A stretch of DNA of 64,000 bases, taken from the NCBI RefSeq assembly GCF_029227915.1, contig NC_079876.1, positions 26,013,828 through 26,077,827 of the forward strand. The letters run 5' to 3'. The position numbers and the translations under genes are program-made. Position 1 is the stretch's first letter; every line of letters begins with the position of its first letter. Of this stretch, positions 51,641 through 64,000 are shown piece by piece. This DNA comes from Hydractinia symbiolongicarpus. Lineage: Eukaryota; Cnidaria; Hydrozoa; Anthoathecata; Hydractiniidae. The notes under the pieces were generated by a model. That model did no database searches. It was not told the DNA's origin and worked only from the letters and a program-made list of their open reading frames with translations.

Positions 51641-51734
51641 TGCTACTTTTTCAGCCATTTTGCGTTTACTTTTTAACACATCTTTCTTAGTCTAATCTTT
51701 TCTACCAAATAAAAAACCTACTCTACCAGGACTG

Positions 51735-52060
51735 CAAGTTTCGCAGGTTTTAGTAGTTAGATAGATTGAAGGAGGCCTGTGTAAAAAATGTAATGATGTA
51801 TGGACTTGAAGCGAGACAGTAAGGAAGAAAGATCTTGATCTTTTAAAAAGGAATGACGTGAGAAGGTTGATGAGTAGCAACAGCCGAAGAGACCAGATGG
51901 ACTAAGGAGCTGCTTATTTAGAGCCCTAAAGATAATTCAATATTGAGTATTGACTTGGTTGGAGCACTTGGAGAGATTGGAGGACGATAATAGCTTGTGA
52001 AATCCTAGAATCTTAATAGCTATTCGGGAAGAACCCAGAGAGGAGATAGGGTCGAAGGTC
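51735..52060 (+). pseudogene. RTE-like LINE C-terminal fragment, heavily decayed
   Basis: Broken frames match the tail of the element at 1767-2486: GGAGGCCTGTGTAAAAAATG corresponds to LYEACVRSVM, followed by pieces equivalent to CETLAVKQEDLDRLERND and LNWLGHLERMEEDN. Many stops and indels. Older than the copy in POLD1. Confidence 0.6.
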
Positions 52061-55000
52061 TTTCATAGATGCAGAAACATTCACTTTTGGTGCGACTCTC
52101 GCTGCTCTACTGAAGCACGAAAAGCATTTTGTATCGGTACCCGTACTTATAATATGTCTGAAAAATATACTTTATAACTACAACAGGCTGAAATTTCAGG
52201 TTAAAAACAACTGGTCTATTGTTTAGAACAATAGATAAATAAGAATAATGAACAGCCTGGTTTGGCTTTTATATTCTTATATAAAAATCGTGTAGGTGTT
52301 GTTATTAGTTGTAAGTGTGTGTTGAAGAAACAAAACAAACAACAAGTACTTTCGAAAATCCCACTAATTTAAATAATTGCCATCACATGTCTATATGCTA
52401 ATGCTAATAACAATGTTTTAAATCTGAACAGAACTAAAATGAAATAAAGAGTTTATAAACACACGTGTGTTAGTTTTGCACACATTTTATGATGGCTTAA
52501 CTTTAACTTGCAGAAATTGTCGGGATCTTGCTTTGAGTCACGACAATAATTAATCACATATAGTTCTATATACTTTTCTTGTATATAAACAGCTTAATAA
52601 GGCTCACTATTTACATCGCACACATAAAATTACTTCTGCTTGTTAGAAGGCGGCCTCGATCTCTATACGTCACCATTCGCTCACGTAACAACTGCACAGC
52701 AGCCCTGCTCACACGGCAGATCACGTGATCAACGAAATAACTCGCGCCAAAACAGCCTGATTAGGATTTTGATATTCTTATATCATGAAATAGTCGTTTA
52801 GTGTTTTTAGCTCTTCCTTACTTAGCATGTTAAGTTACATTAAGTTGGGACATTTTAAACTCTTTAGTAGCAATACACATTCAATAGCCGTCCGTTTAAA
52901 ACTGTTACACACAGCTTTATTTTTTTACGGGTTCGCCGGTCTTTTATATATCGCATTTTGTGTTTCCGTAACACGACCCAACTCTATGTTACAAACAAAC
53001 AGTTGGACCACGGGTATTATTAATATATATATCGCACATATATCCCAGCCATGGCTGTTCCGTGCACAAAGTTGCAACACGGCTACCATTTTTAAGTACG
53101 GCTATTTTTATCATAGAGATGGAATGTAGAGTTCAGGGTTTTTGTTTGGAGAAATCAATAACAATTAATTAAGTTAGGCGCGAAACTTCCTTCTGCCCAC
53201 CATGGCGTCAGTTGTTACCGTTGATAGCTGTTTTTGTTGGAGATTTGTGTAATTTATTGCATTATTTTTGAATACATTGTTTCTGGGTATATTTAATCTA
53301 AATTCCTGAAATTTGAGAAGTTTTTGTTTATCTTGAGTTCTTTACTTTACAAGGATTACAAGTTAATACACGCTTTTTCTCTTTATAAGGAACTTAACAT
53401 TCTAGGTGACACTGGAGTTGCTGAAAAACATGCTTTAAACAAGAAATGTTGCTTAGAGTTTACTAAGCAGAAAGTGGTCAAATTTTTAAGACTATTAAAA
53501 ACCCTGCCAAATAGCAGCCTCGTCCCCAGGGTTTCTTGTCTTTTTGACCAACGGCGAAGAAACTGTCAAGTAAGCAGCTTGGACATCAGACAACAGACTC
53601 AAAAAATTAACATTTTTCCTCCACAATTGTTTGATTTTAGAGTTTAATCCTTATACCAAACTAAATGATTGGTTCAAAATCAGGAAAATATAAACTGTTC
53701 TATAAAATAATATAATAAACGAGCGTCTTAGGGGAAAGAAACTACACAAAGTCAGAAATCAAACCTGGGAATTTATTTTTAAAAATGTGCTGCAAAAATA
53801 GTTTGTTTCTCCTATCCATTGATACCAAAGCTGCATAGAAATAGATTTTAGTACAGTTGCTTATAACAAAATACGTGTTATCCAGTTAATAGATTTTTAC
53901 GAAGAAAGTGATGCGTCTTAAAATAGGTATTTCAGTTAAGTTATAAAAAATGTGTTCGAGTATAAACATAAAGTGTGTTCGAATTCGACTGTGTACAATG
54001 CAGATCTGTGTGAGACCAAGGGTAAAACGCCCATATGCAGTCTAGACCTTGTAATCATCCAACATAAAGATATCACAAAGAAATTCCATAAAAAAGAGAT
54101 ATAAATTTATTTTCTGGCAATGCCCAACTCCGTTACTCTTACGACTGCACCCAATGTCAGAAAAGATACAAGATGACCTGTGCACGAGGTTAAAAAACAT
54201 GAAAAACCCAAAGAAAGTTCGGTATTCTTATTTCGTGATATTTAAAGTTTTGCTCGAAACCAACCTCGTCCATGTGGTTTGTTGTCCAATGTCAGAAGCA
54301 CTATCGCCTACCTCAAGGCTAACAAGACTCTGTCGTCAGCTTCAGTGTCAAAAAAAGTTAGAGCCCCTGAAGCAAAGTTTCTTGGGTTTAACGTCTTAAA
54401 AGCGGAAAAAACACTTTTGACCAACTTAAATTCCAAAGATAAATTCTGCCTAAATATGACGTCAACATAATTAATACCTTTTATTCGCTTGTACTAATAC
54501 CCGTTTTTTAATAAAAACTTCATTTAAAAAAAAATTAAAAGCAAAAATTAATGATCTTATCTGGAGAAGTATAAAAAAAAATTAATTTAAATTCCTTAAG
54601 ACTGGTTTTCATTGATGAAAGCGTTTCTAAGGGCTGCTCTTAACATTCAGATCTAGGAGCTCGCAGCTCTTTCTTTTTTTTCTATAGCTATGAAGTCTCA
54701 ATTTTATTGAATTTAGAAGCCAGCTAATTAAAACATATCAACTTGTAAGCGTCTTTTTAACAACCAATTAAAATACAGAAAACACATCTTGTATCATGTT
54801 GTGTATTTAGAGAGCTAACATCATAGGTTGAGAGTGCAGCCAATAACGCTTTAGTGGAAACCGGTCCTTAAGGCGTTGTGTAAATTTAATAGTAAAAATA
54901 TTTAGTGATACGAAATGTTTAAAGGTCAATAAATAAATAAATAAATAATAATCAAAAAAACCTTAAAATGCTCTTAATTTGTTTTAAAGTTTTGGGTACT

Positions 55001-55086
55001 AAATAATGTGTTGTTATAAATAAATAAACAAATAAATAAATAAAGCAGATAGATAAACAAATTCGACAACTAAATACAAATTTTAC
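52061..55086. other. Intergenic DNA, no gene recognised
   Basis: Open stretches of 60-107 codons on the plus strand (52827-53129, 53324-53647, 54154-54399) have no motif I recognise. A CCTCGTCCCCAGGGTTTC word at about 53518 belongs to a dispersed motif. Short AATA microsatellites lie at 54930-54950 and 55018-55045. Confidence 0.4.
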
Positions 55087-55273
55087 CTTTTAAATCTTTC
55101 TCAGTTTTGTCAAGTTTCTTGTCTGTTTTAACATAAAGAGCTAAAAACACGATAGTCAGCACAACCAGGAGGATAAACAATAAGACGAACACCTTCTCTT
55201 TTGTTGTATATTTTTTCTTCATGCCACCATCGTTCATTTCAAACTTGGCTGTTGAACCACTAAACGAACTCAT
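55087..55273 (-). CDS. Isolated first exon encoding a type II membrane anchor
   Basis: ATG 55273 starts MSSFSGSTAKFEMNDGGMKK, followed by a basic patch (KKKYTTKEK) and one hydrophobic segment (VFVLLFILLVVLTIVFLALY), then KTDKKLDKTEKDLKG. It ends at a GT donor after AAAG in phase 1, the same architecture and phase as exon 1 of the aminopeptidase gene 9 kb downstream on the same strand. It could be an alternative first exon of that gene, or the first exon of another type II ectopeptidase whose body I cannot find. The assignment is open. Confidence 0.5.
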
Positions 55274-58200
55274 CTTCTGTTATCTTCTCTTTCTTCTTCT
55301 TCCTCTTCTTTTTTTTGTCTTTTTTAGGACAGTGTGATGCACCTATTGGCTGCTTTATTCTAGATCTGAAATTTTAAATTTACTAGCTAAGATAAGAGCA
55401 GTTTATTTACTGTTAACAAGCTTCAACGCATTTGTTTTTCATTGGCAAGCAAGAATTTCCTTTTTGTATTTGTTTAAAGCAAGCAGTTAAATGACAGATG
55501 TTTCCAGTCACAAAAACCTGATGTTCATATAATCCAAAAATCACTATGCGCATACGCGAAGCAAACATTAAATGTATTTATTTCAAGATGGCAAATATTT
55601 ATTTATTTGCCGATGGTTACGCAATAAAAGTTTCCAAGCTTTTTATCTATCTTCTCGACTTGACATGCACGAGTAGCACTTAAGTCAGGACAAAATGATA
55701 TTAACAAAGTTATGTAAACAATAAAGGAAAACTTGACAATAAATTGATATTTATAATAACATTGGATTAAACAAGAAAAGAAATTGCCTCGCCTACCATA
55801 GCACATGTTTAATGCAAAAAGAGTAGCAAGCACTAAATTGTCGATCAAACTTTAATATGTTTGATGTAAGGTATCTTGGAGGAAAGGACATATCGTGGAG
55901 AAAGAATTGTAGCTTGCTTGGATATTAGGAACGTTTAAAAATTACAATTTTTCAGCTTAATTTGGCAAGAGGAAAAGTCTAATAGAACATAAAAAACGCG
56001 TGAGGTTTTAAGTTTTGCTAGCACAAGTAAATAAGAAAATTGGAAGAAAAATTGGGCTCCCGAGGAGGATTAGGACATACACCCACCCCTTTCTTCCTGT
56101 TCTCATAAGTAACGTATTGTAGATCAAAACCCTTTTTCCATAAATAATAAAATCCGTAATCCGTTATCAGGACTTTTGTACTTCTATCATATGCCGATGA
56201 TCTACCATAATAGCAAACTCACGAAAATATCTAGAACACAATTTTTTTTAATGCCGAGGAGCTACTTTGTTATAATATATGTTCTGGTTCTTGTTACAAA
56301 ATTTGATGTAATCTGATATAAAGTTTCCCGCCAAACCTGTCTTGCTGCACCTATGACATAAAGGATCTTGCTGCACCAACCATAAAAAAGATCTCGCTTC
56401 ACCAGTCAGAAAAAGTGTCTTACTGCACCAGTCACATCTGCGTGTTAATCTTAAAAGAAATGAAAGAATCCAGCGTCTGTTATTTTTTAAACAAACCATT
56501 CAACTGGACAAACAAATCAACGATTCAGCGATACATGTGAAATGCGATGCTAAAAATGGTGTTCATATTCTTTGTGTAAATTTCATTTAAACAAAATAAG
56601 TGTGGTCTAGCCTTGTTTGTTTTGTGAGATCAATTTCTTTATTTTGACAGTAAAACTCTCATTTCTATTTTTGGCGTCTCAACAGCATGTTGAAATAATG
56701 ATGTATTTAGAATATAAACAACTTTTGATTTTCTAACTTACCAATGGGAGGTCTGAGATCTGGATTTTAAGCTTTGAATTTTGTTGTCAGTTTTTGTAAA
56801 TCCTTGAAAATTTTACTTTTGAAATTCGTGTTTTATTATTTGAGAGCAACGGATGAACATGACTTCTGACAACTTCTTAAAGATGGTTTTTTGAAAGTGA
56901 ATTTTCTTCGACGTCGTTTATAGCTGTCGAATCAGTTTAAACAGCGGAACTGTTGTGTAGTGAAAAGTTGTAATTCAGCAAAGGAGGTCCGCTTAAGGTA
57001 GAAACTCTCCTCCAAATTATTTTAACTTCTAAAGTTACCAAATAGAAAAGTCAAATAACCAACCAATAATTTCTGCATTTGATTTTGTGGAAACAACGTT
57101 TTTGCGATAACGTGTTTAGAAATTCGAAGCTAAATTTTATTTAGCTTATTTAAGAAAATATTAATTTACTGATTTTATAATATTGTCGTCGAAACTCTCC
57201 AAGTTGAATTGTCATGAAGCTTAACAAGTTGGACATGAAATAATAACAAACCAAAGAAAAATGGTAACTGTAACTGTGCATAGACGTAGCAGAAGGCGGA
57301 GTTATGATATTATATTGATGACATAATACTGCTTTAGGTTATTAAGCTGTTGAAGTATCCTAAACACAGAATAGTTTCTAAATAACTAAAATAGAGATGA
57401 CGTTTAACTCGTTCCAATCCATCATCGATATCAAGCCCCTCATTTGATATACGGAGTTCAACCTCTTTCCCAGGACATTTTGTCTTGTAGACTCCATTAT
57501 AACGGCTAAGGGGCCACAAGACCCTGGGGACGAGGTTGATAGGCAGTTGACAAAATATGAAACATTTCCGTTTTGAAGTAAATAAGTGAAGTGCATTCAC
57601 CGCATCGTTGTTATCAGTTTTAATTTGGAGGATAGAGTCATTCTTTTTACACCTTCCTGACAAACACAAAGAGGAATTACTTTTCCGGTGAACATTGGTA
57701 CTTTTGCGGTGGCTGAAATCTTTCTCAATTAGAGGTTTCTTTATATTCTTATACAGTTAGGGTAATACAAAACTACAGATACCACACATTAGTACGGTAC
57801 AGTTAGTCTCAATATATCTAGCTCGTGTGATGTGCCTTATATTAAGGTTAGGTAGACTAACAGCTAACATAATGATAATATAACAAAAGTAGTTCCTGTC
57901 CTTGTGCACTGGCCAGACTAACTAAAGCTAAATTGCTTAAACTACACCTACCTTTCATCAGCTAAGCTAGTTAGCTAGGTAGCTAACTGCACAACTGCAC
58001 TTGCTTACTTTTGAAATATAGTGGTAGTAATTATTGAGGACAATACTTTTTAAAGATAACAATAAAAATTAGCAATGTGGTGCCAACAATAACATTTCTT
58101 CCTGGTTTAACATGTCGGACACTTGACTTTTAGCTAGGCTAACCTTACAACGAAATCAACAGTTTTTAGTCATAAATAACCTTGAATTTTGTGTTTTTGG

Positions 58201-59516
58201 GATAGAATACAGTCCATAAACCATTGAAGAATACCCTTCTTTGATTTTAGTGTTATAATATTAAAGCATGGAGGCATAAAAGTTATTTTATACCTCCATT
58301 GGTAAAGTTACAAGTTAAATTTTCTGGTAATGTTGTTGCTTTCTTCTAGTTGCGCTACCATTATAAAAATATTTGTCCCTACAAGCGCTTTACTAGTGCC
58401 CAGACTGCGCTGTATGAAAGTAGGTAATATATATAATTTCTTGGCTAAAAAAACAACCGTTTTTTGCTAGTAAAACGGAATACTGTCCTCGAAGCTATTT
58501 TACAGTTGGAAAAAACCTAGACATTAAATATACTGAGGATCTTTATTATTAAAATCTGTTGTTTTGCGTCTTCGTTTGGTCGTGGTCTTCTTCGTTTGGT
58601 ATCATACCATTCCTCAGCTATGTTACCATGTCACCAACCTCGCTCCCCGGGTCTTGGCAAAATGTCCGGGGAACGAAGTTAACCGTGTCACCTGTAATAT
58701 TTAGAACTATTACATAAAAAAATACTGTTAGGAGAGTCACTCAATTTTTGAAGCAACATAAAATTGATCGTACTGATGTACATGTAAAATCCGGAGAGAC
58801 CGTGTTGTTTAGTCTTCTTTTATGTCCCACCTTTAACCTACTACGCATGCTCTTCATACACCCTCCTTCACAGAGCCTAAACGAAACTCCATTTTTGATT
58901 ATCTGACGAACTTAAGAAATGCCGTTTGATATTGCTGCTAAATTTCAACAAAGTAAACGAGACAATTTAATTGGAGTAACATATATTTTCATTAAAATAT
59001 AAACAATGAGGCAATGTAATTATAACAAATGACAAAAATATATGTTTGTTTGTACACTGTTGAGATAAACAAAAAAACTAGTCATCTAAGTCCTGGTCAT
59101 CCCTTGAATGCAAACTCGCGCGTTCGAAGTAACAGTGACAATGACAAAGTTCTATCGTGGTCAGATTTGAAAGTATTTTGAATAAACAAGTCTTTGATTA
59201 TAAAAAAGTTTGAACAAACGAATTTTAGGTATTTTTTTTAGGTATTTTGAACAAAGTCGTGCCAAAACTTGAAAATGTCCTTGAGATTTCAAATTAAAAA
59301 AACAAACTTGAATTAACAAGTCTTCAAACTTGAAGTTTTGAATAAGCGAGTTTGCAAATTAGGGTGTTTATCATATTGTCAGATTGTGACGATTGTGGCT
59401 TGTCATCACATGTCCATAGCTTTGAATCATTTATTCATTCATTCATAAGAGAGTGTTTCTTTCTGATCAAATATAGTTGAGTTCTCAATAGTCCACATCT
59501 ATTCGCAGAATTTTCA
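55274..59516. other. Intergenic DNA between the membrane-anchor exon and the muniscin gene
   Basis: No gene is recognised. A C-run motif lies at about 57505-57535 and a near-perfect hairpin at 58634-58680. Short ORFs (56248-56499, 57334-57669) cross these repeats and look like chance. Confidence 0.45.
58634..58680. repeat. Hairpin with CCTCGCTCCCCGGG arms
   Basis: AACCTCGCTCCCCGGG pairs with TCCGGGGAACGAAGTT across a 14-base spacer. The same AACCTCGTCCCCAGGG core appears, singly, at about 53518 and 57520. Confidence 0.7.
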
Positions 59517-62500
59517 TTAGCTTGCTTCGACCATATATTTCCCTGGAAAGAAAATAATGAGTATAAAGAAACTATGAAGAAGTTCTGCTTAAGCCTTTTG
59601 TCTCACTTACTAAAGAGAAAATAACTTCACGCCCCGTTTTATAAATTCCTAAATCCTACTTTTAAATTACCTCCTGTTCTCATTTAAAACCTAAATACTC
59701 AAAACAGACATGAAAACAGCTGAAAACAGCTGTGTCATTAAGTAACCAACATTTTTAACTATCAAATTGAGCGAAAATATGAAAAACCTAAATTGCCCGC
59801 ATTCTGCTACATAAATCATTATCCAACTCTTACCTGAAGCAAATCTTTTCTTCACAAGCGACAACTTGTACGCCGGTGATTTTAAATCAAAATTTAACAA
59901 ACTTATCGTGCTCCCCTCTCCAGTAAATTGGACGGCGATCGGGACGGGTGTGGTAGGCCCACTTGTTATATCGAATCGTGCTCGTAGTGCGTTTACACCT
60001 ACATAAAGAAATGTTAGTGAATTTATGAAAGTTGTCGACCCGCTCAATAAATCGAATCGAGCTCGAAGTGCGTTTAAATCTACACAAGAAAGGTGAGTCA
60101 TTTTCTATGAGAATGGTCGGCCGCTTGATATATCGCATCGAACTCGTAGACGGTATTTAGTAAAACCTATTCTGGAAGTATTTTGAATTAAGTGGTCGTT
60201 CTGAAAATCTGAAGTCACATTTCTATGGCAACAATGCTACGAATAAAATATTTGACTTGGTTAGTTAATGGTCGAACAAGCAACCGTTTCGGGTGTACAG
60301 CCGCCATTGCTTTGAAAACTGAGCTACTGAGCCACTACAAGAGTAAATCGGAATTTAAAATGCACTATAAAATCTTACCGGTATTATCAACTGTGGAAGA
60401 TATCGCAGCGAGTTTCCACATACATCGTTGATGCTCACTCGACCTACGAACACGTAACATGTGATGTACTTTACCCTAATCTTGGCGCTTTTCAAAGCGA
60501 GTAACTTACGGCGAGTAACTTACTGTGAGTAACTTACGGCGAGTAACTTACAGAAAGTAACTTACGGCGAGTAACTTACGGCGACGAACTTACGGCGACG
60601 AACTTACGGCGATGAACTAATGGATATTTTTTTAAAAAGTACGCGCTATATTAAGATTACTTAAAAAAAATCAATTTTTGAAATCGGAACAGTCATCCAC
60701 GATTCCTGGGTTGTGCTAATTGTAGTTGCAATTGATAGCTGAGCAGTAATAACTTTAATAATTTGAAGTCTTTTATTCCGTAATCCATACAAACTTTATG
60801 CAACCTCCGAAAACTCTTCTATAGTTCTTTTTTATCTTGAGGAAATTTAAAAGCTAGCAAGCAAGACGTATCCCGCTGGCATTAACTTTCGCGCAGTTAG
60901 CAAGACAGGAATTTAGTAACATGTTTTCTTTCAACCTAAATTTTGCATATCTATAGTAAATCAAAGGTTTTTTAAAAAGAAGAAAAATCCAAATTTCGTG
61001 AGAATTTATTTTTGCGTCATTCGCAAATGGAGAGGTACTTATTGATTTAAGCAGCAAATTATTTTCGCAAAATTGATAAAAATTTGCGAAAATCAATTCC
61101 CTTTAGGTAGTTGCGCAAATCAAAGAGAAAAAAAAGAAAAAGTGTACACACTTACCATATAGCTGTAGGTTTTGACTGCATAATTGTCACACCACCATCA
61201 ACAGGTACAACGACTGAAACATTGTTCAATGGAACAGGCGATGACATGCAGTTGCAGTTGTATTTATAATCGATTTTTAGGTCCGTCTGTTCCGTGTCAC
61301 AACGCCAGTACGCCGATAGTTGAAGGGGAGCCGACGCCATACCGCTGCATCGTACCTTAGAAATGATAAGAAAAAGACTCGATTATCCCGTTTCTAAAAC
61401 TTGATTATCTTACGAGTTTCCTGAAAAAACATAGCCAAGAAGCTGAAGATGTAAACATACCGAACTCTTCTTGACGATGAAGTTTCGTGGATGTTGAAAT
61501 AGGTGTTACGTGGTCAAACTTACTTGATATTTCAGTATGTCAATGTTGTAATATGATGCTTTTGCACCCTGTTCCGCTTGCTTCTTCAGATACGCTGAAA
61601 GAGCTGCCATATTGAATTTAAACATCATGCCTTCACCACCAGGAAGTTGACCGCCCCTACGAATGAATAAAAACATCGCCGTGGTGAAGAACGAATTGCA
61701 ACACTATTCTTGCGTTCTTCAGCCAACGTCTTTTATTACGCGATCAAAGTGGATAACTTTAAAAGCAAGTACAAAAGTCAGGCGACTTGTACATTTACCG
61801 AGTTTGCGTTCTTATAAACAATGTAACGACTTCACTAATCAGACAAATCTCCGTACATACATACATAAAAGTGTCATAAGACACTCCCGTATTACACACA
61901 TACAAAACAAATGGTAGACAAACCTTTCGACTAAAGCTTTGTTTGGAAATATCTGTTCTAACGACGCCGTCCCCGTCACAAGGAAAGAAAGGACGGGCGG
62001 CGACGTGTTATTTGACAACATCGCAATGATGTTCGCTGGAAAGGAGATGGTCATGTCTCCTGTGATTTTAATGACGCTACTAAAATAAAGAAATACAAGA
62101 CTTGTATGAGCGTGTTATCCAAAAACAACAACTCACAGATTTAAAATAGCTCATTGTTGGAAGATGAAACACGAGGTTTCATCACAAGTTTATTTTTATC
62201 CATGAAACTAAGAAATATTTAAACTATTTAAAAAACGTCTGGCTAAAGCGAATTTGTGCACTGGATTAAATAGAAGAAACACATTGACGTAGCTATAACG
62301 AAAATGGAGCTCATAAAAAATATTACAATACAATATTATGAAAATAATCTTTTCCCAGAAATTACTAGGGAACGTTTAACCCTTGAAACTCAAAAATGGC
62401 GTCTCAGAATGGGCGAAATAAAGGCCTGTTATCTATTAGCCATAACCCTTGGTTTCAGATACCAGGTAGCGGGTGGCCAGAAATCGGGTTCAAAGACGAA

Positions 62501-63778
62501 AGGTTGTCAGCAAAAAAACAATAAAAGTTTTGGGTTTTTCGGAAAAATCTGAGTCTAAGTGTTAAGACCAAAATAACGCCCTCATTTAAAAATATACCTG
62601 CACCGTCGCAAGTACGTGAAAGAAATCTACCGGTACCTATTTTCGTCGGATCCTTTAAACACTCCATTGACTGTCTCGATAAACGCAACAGCGATAGGAA
62701 TCGCTCTTTCTCCGGCCGTCGATGTAGTGGTGGTAGGTGGTCCGCTCGCCGGAAGAGTTGCACTTTTCAGTGGCAGACTGGGTGGTATTCTTATGTCGGG
62801 TGGTACGCTGATGACAGGTGGTATGCTGATGTCAGTCGACAAACTTGGAGTAGGTAGCCTGTCTGTGCTAGACGATGTCTCAGGATTAACCCAATGCGAA
62901 GTTGTGCTTTCCTTCTCTACAGAATTATGACACAATTAAGACTCCTGAGAATATTATCACTCGGTTTCTAGTTACTAGATTTAAACTATGTTGACAAAAA
63001 AGGACCATGAATATTTTTGACCTGGTGAGCGACAATAGGCACTTAGGTTTATAAGAAAAAACGTTGTTCTCTAGACCTACCTGGGACAGTGGGCGACAAT
63101 ACAGGGACGTTTGGTATTGTCGAAAAGTTTATATCTAGTAAGTCTGTCAACGAGCTTTGACTGTTGTCGCTTCGTATGCTTGACGATGAATGCGTAGGCT
63201 GGCGAGGTGGCGCAACAGGAGGGCTGGGAAGCTACAAAAACAGGAAAAAAAGTTTAAATTTATACTAACTTTAAAATCTCATCAATGTACGCGAGTTAAA
63301 AAAAGAGTAAAAGAGAAAAAGATAAATACCTGTCCCGGCTTGGGGCGTGGCAAGGAAGCCGCATTGGAAAGACCTCCCCTACTTCCTGTTGATGACGGTG
63401 GAGGTATAACCGGTCTTTTCTCACTTGGAGGTGGTTTTAGTGGCTCTAGGTTCGTACTTAACTTTGCTGATGGCGGTAGAGAGGATGTTTTCTCAGGCAT
63501 ACCGATAGAGAAAAGCTTGTTAGTGAAATTAACAGCTGTGCTGCTACCCGAAGACAACCTTCCTTCAAGTTCGTTATGAGTTCTATTGTGATCTGCGTTT
63601 TTCTCAAACTCCGCATTGAAATCTGCACTGGACGCAGATGCATTGAGAGATATTGACCGGCTTTTTACAGGTAGTGGTGGAGCCGATTCGTCTGTCAAAC
63701 CTTTGTGTTCCATAATGGTGAGAGATTCGGCGGATTTATCGAAACTTTCTGATGGAGAAGTTGTGAAGGATGCGCGCA
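59517..63778 (-). CDS. FCHO: Muniscin endocytic adaptor (FCHO/SGIP1 family), C-terminal nine exons (partial)
   Basis: Clathrin-mediated endocytosis nucleator. Exons: 63330-63778, 63081-63231, 62637-62916, 61924-62079, 61524-61656, 61156-61355, 60379-60443, 59834-59998, 59517-59542, all phase-consistent. The first two and most of the third encode a Pro/Ser-rich linker ([21 protein letters not shown]). The mu-homology domain starts at [20 protein letters not shown] and continues through [97 protein letters not shown] and [18 protein letters not shown]-stop. The F-BAR end, if present, lies beyond the right edge, so FCHO1/2 versus SGIP1 cannot be settled. The symbol is a family label. Confidence 0.9.
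59971..60170 (-). repeat. 81-bp tandem repeat (about 2.5 copies) triplicating a 3' splice site and exon start
   Basis: Anchors TCGAATCGTGCTCGTAGTGC (59971), TCGAATCGAGCTCGAAGTGC (60052) and TCGCATCGAACTCGTAGAC (60133) are exactly 81 bp apart. Read on the minus strand, the two inner units each contain a pyrimidine-rich tract, an AG acceptor and the exon start xNALRARFD. The downstream acceptor gives the standard muniscin sequence. The middle one would add 27 residues in frame. The most upstream unit is decayed and has a stop (SSGRPFS-stop). Confidence 0.85.
60503..60618 (+). repeat. 14-bp minisatellite in a muniscin intron
   Basis: Eight units of AACTTACGGCGAGT with variants (AACTTACTGTGAGT, AACTTACGGCGACG). 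On the transcript strand each unit contains CGTAAGT. It lies 60 bp upstream of the exon 60379-60443 acceptor. Confidence 0.85.
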
Positions 63779-64000
63779 CTAAAATAATTGCATATAAACA
63801 GAAGACAAAATTAGTTGTGAAATTAAAAGAAATCTGGTAATTTTCCAGCCTCATAGAATTTAGGGAAAAATAAGTGCTATAATTTTCGAACTTACTACAG
63901 AAACTAACCAAAAAAGAGAAATCATTTGACATCAAAATTCAAAGCTGACGTCGCCATGTTGTGCTGACTTCATTGTTTTTTCAAAAAACCGACTTTTAAT

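Noticed and set aside
62616-62930. 104-codon plus-strand ORF with GG/M-rich repeats
   Set aside because: It is the antisense shadow of the Pro/Ser-rich muniscin exon 62637-62916.

Overview
The window is AT-rich metazoan genomic DNA with spliced genes, many short introns, LINEs, tRNA-derived SINEs and MITEs. Gene content (POLD1, an M1 aminopeptidase, an FCHO/SGIP1 muniscin) and the types of repeats suggest a cnidarian, probably a hydrozoan. That placement is inference; no diagnostic marker is visible.

Layout, left to right. (1) 1-8996: the first ten coding exons of POLD1, the DNA polymerase delta catalytic subunit, on the minus strand. The gene runs off the left edge, and its last visible intron holds a dead RTE-like LINE. 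(2) 8997-13524: intergenic DNA with two tRNA-derived SINE-like pieces. (3) 13525-18148: a complete-looking 4.6-kb DNA transposon. It has about 275-bp terminal inverted repeats studded with CGCGGCCGCG palindromes and a 6-bp target duplication (ATCTAG). Inside are two convergent intact genes: a HECT-type E3 ubiquitin ligase and an rve/DDE integrase-like transposase. (4) 18149-21500: intergenic, with a TA-flanked MITE. (5) 21723-24855: a minus-strand trypsin-like peptidase gene whose C-terminus looks like a death-fold domain. (6) 25-30 kb: a repeat graveyard with a broken HIRAN-like fragment, a pogo/Tigger remnant, a degenerate CR1/jockey-like LINE, a LINE 3' end and a 30-bp minisatellite. (7) 30992-46298: a complete 20-exon membrane alanyl-aminopeptidase-like M1 gene, minus strand, 988 codons, all exon phases closing. 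Its active-site exon exists in two intact, equal-length versions. (8) 46.3-59.5 kb: mostly repeats, plus a stand-alone membrane-anchor exon at 55087-55273 that could be an alternative first exon. (9) 59517-63778: the last nine exons of an FCHO/SGIP1-type endocytic adaptor with its mu-homology domain, minus strand, running off the right edge.

The host genes are unrelated housekeeping or membrane genes and do not form an operon. The points most worth attention are the HECT-ligase/integrase transposon, the mutually exclusive active-site exons of the aminopeptidase, and the in-frame tandem triplication of a 3' splice site in the muniscin gene.

Exon coordinates were assigned by eye from GT/AG sites, reading phase and family resemblance. 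No transcript or database evidence was available.
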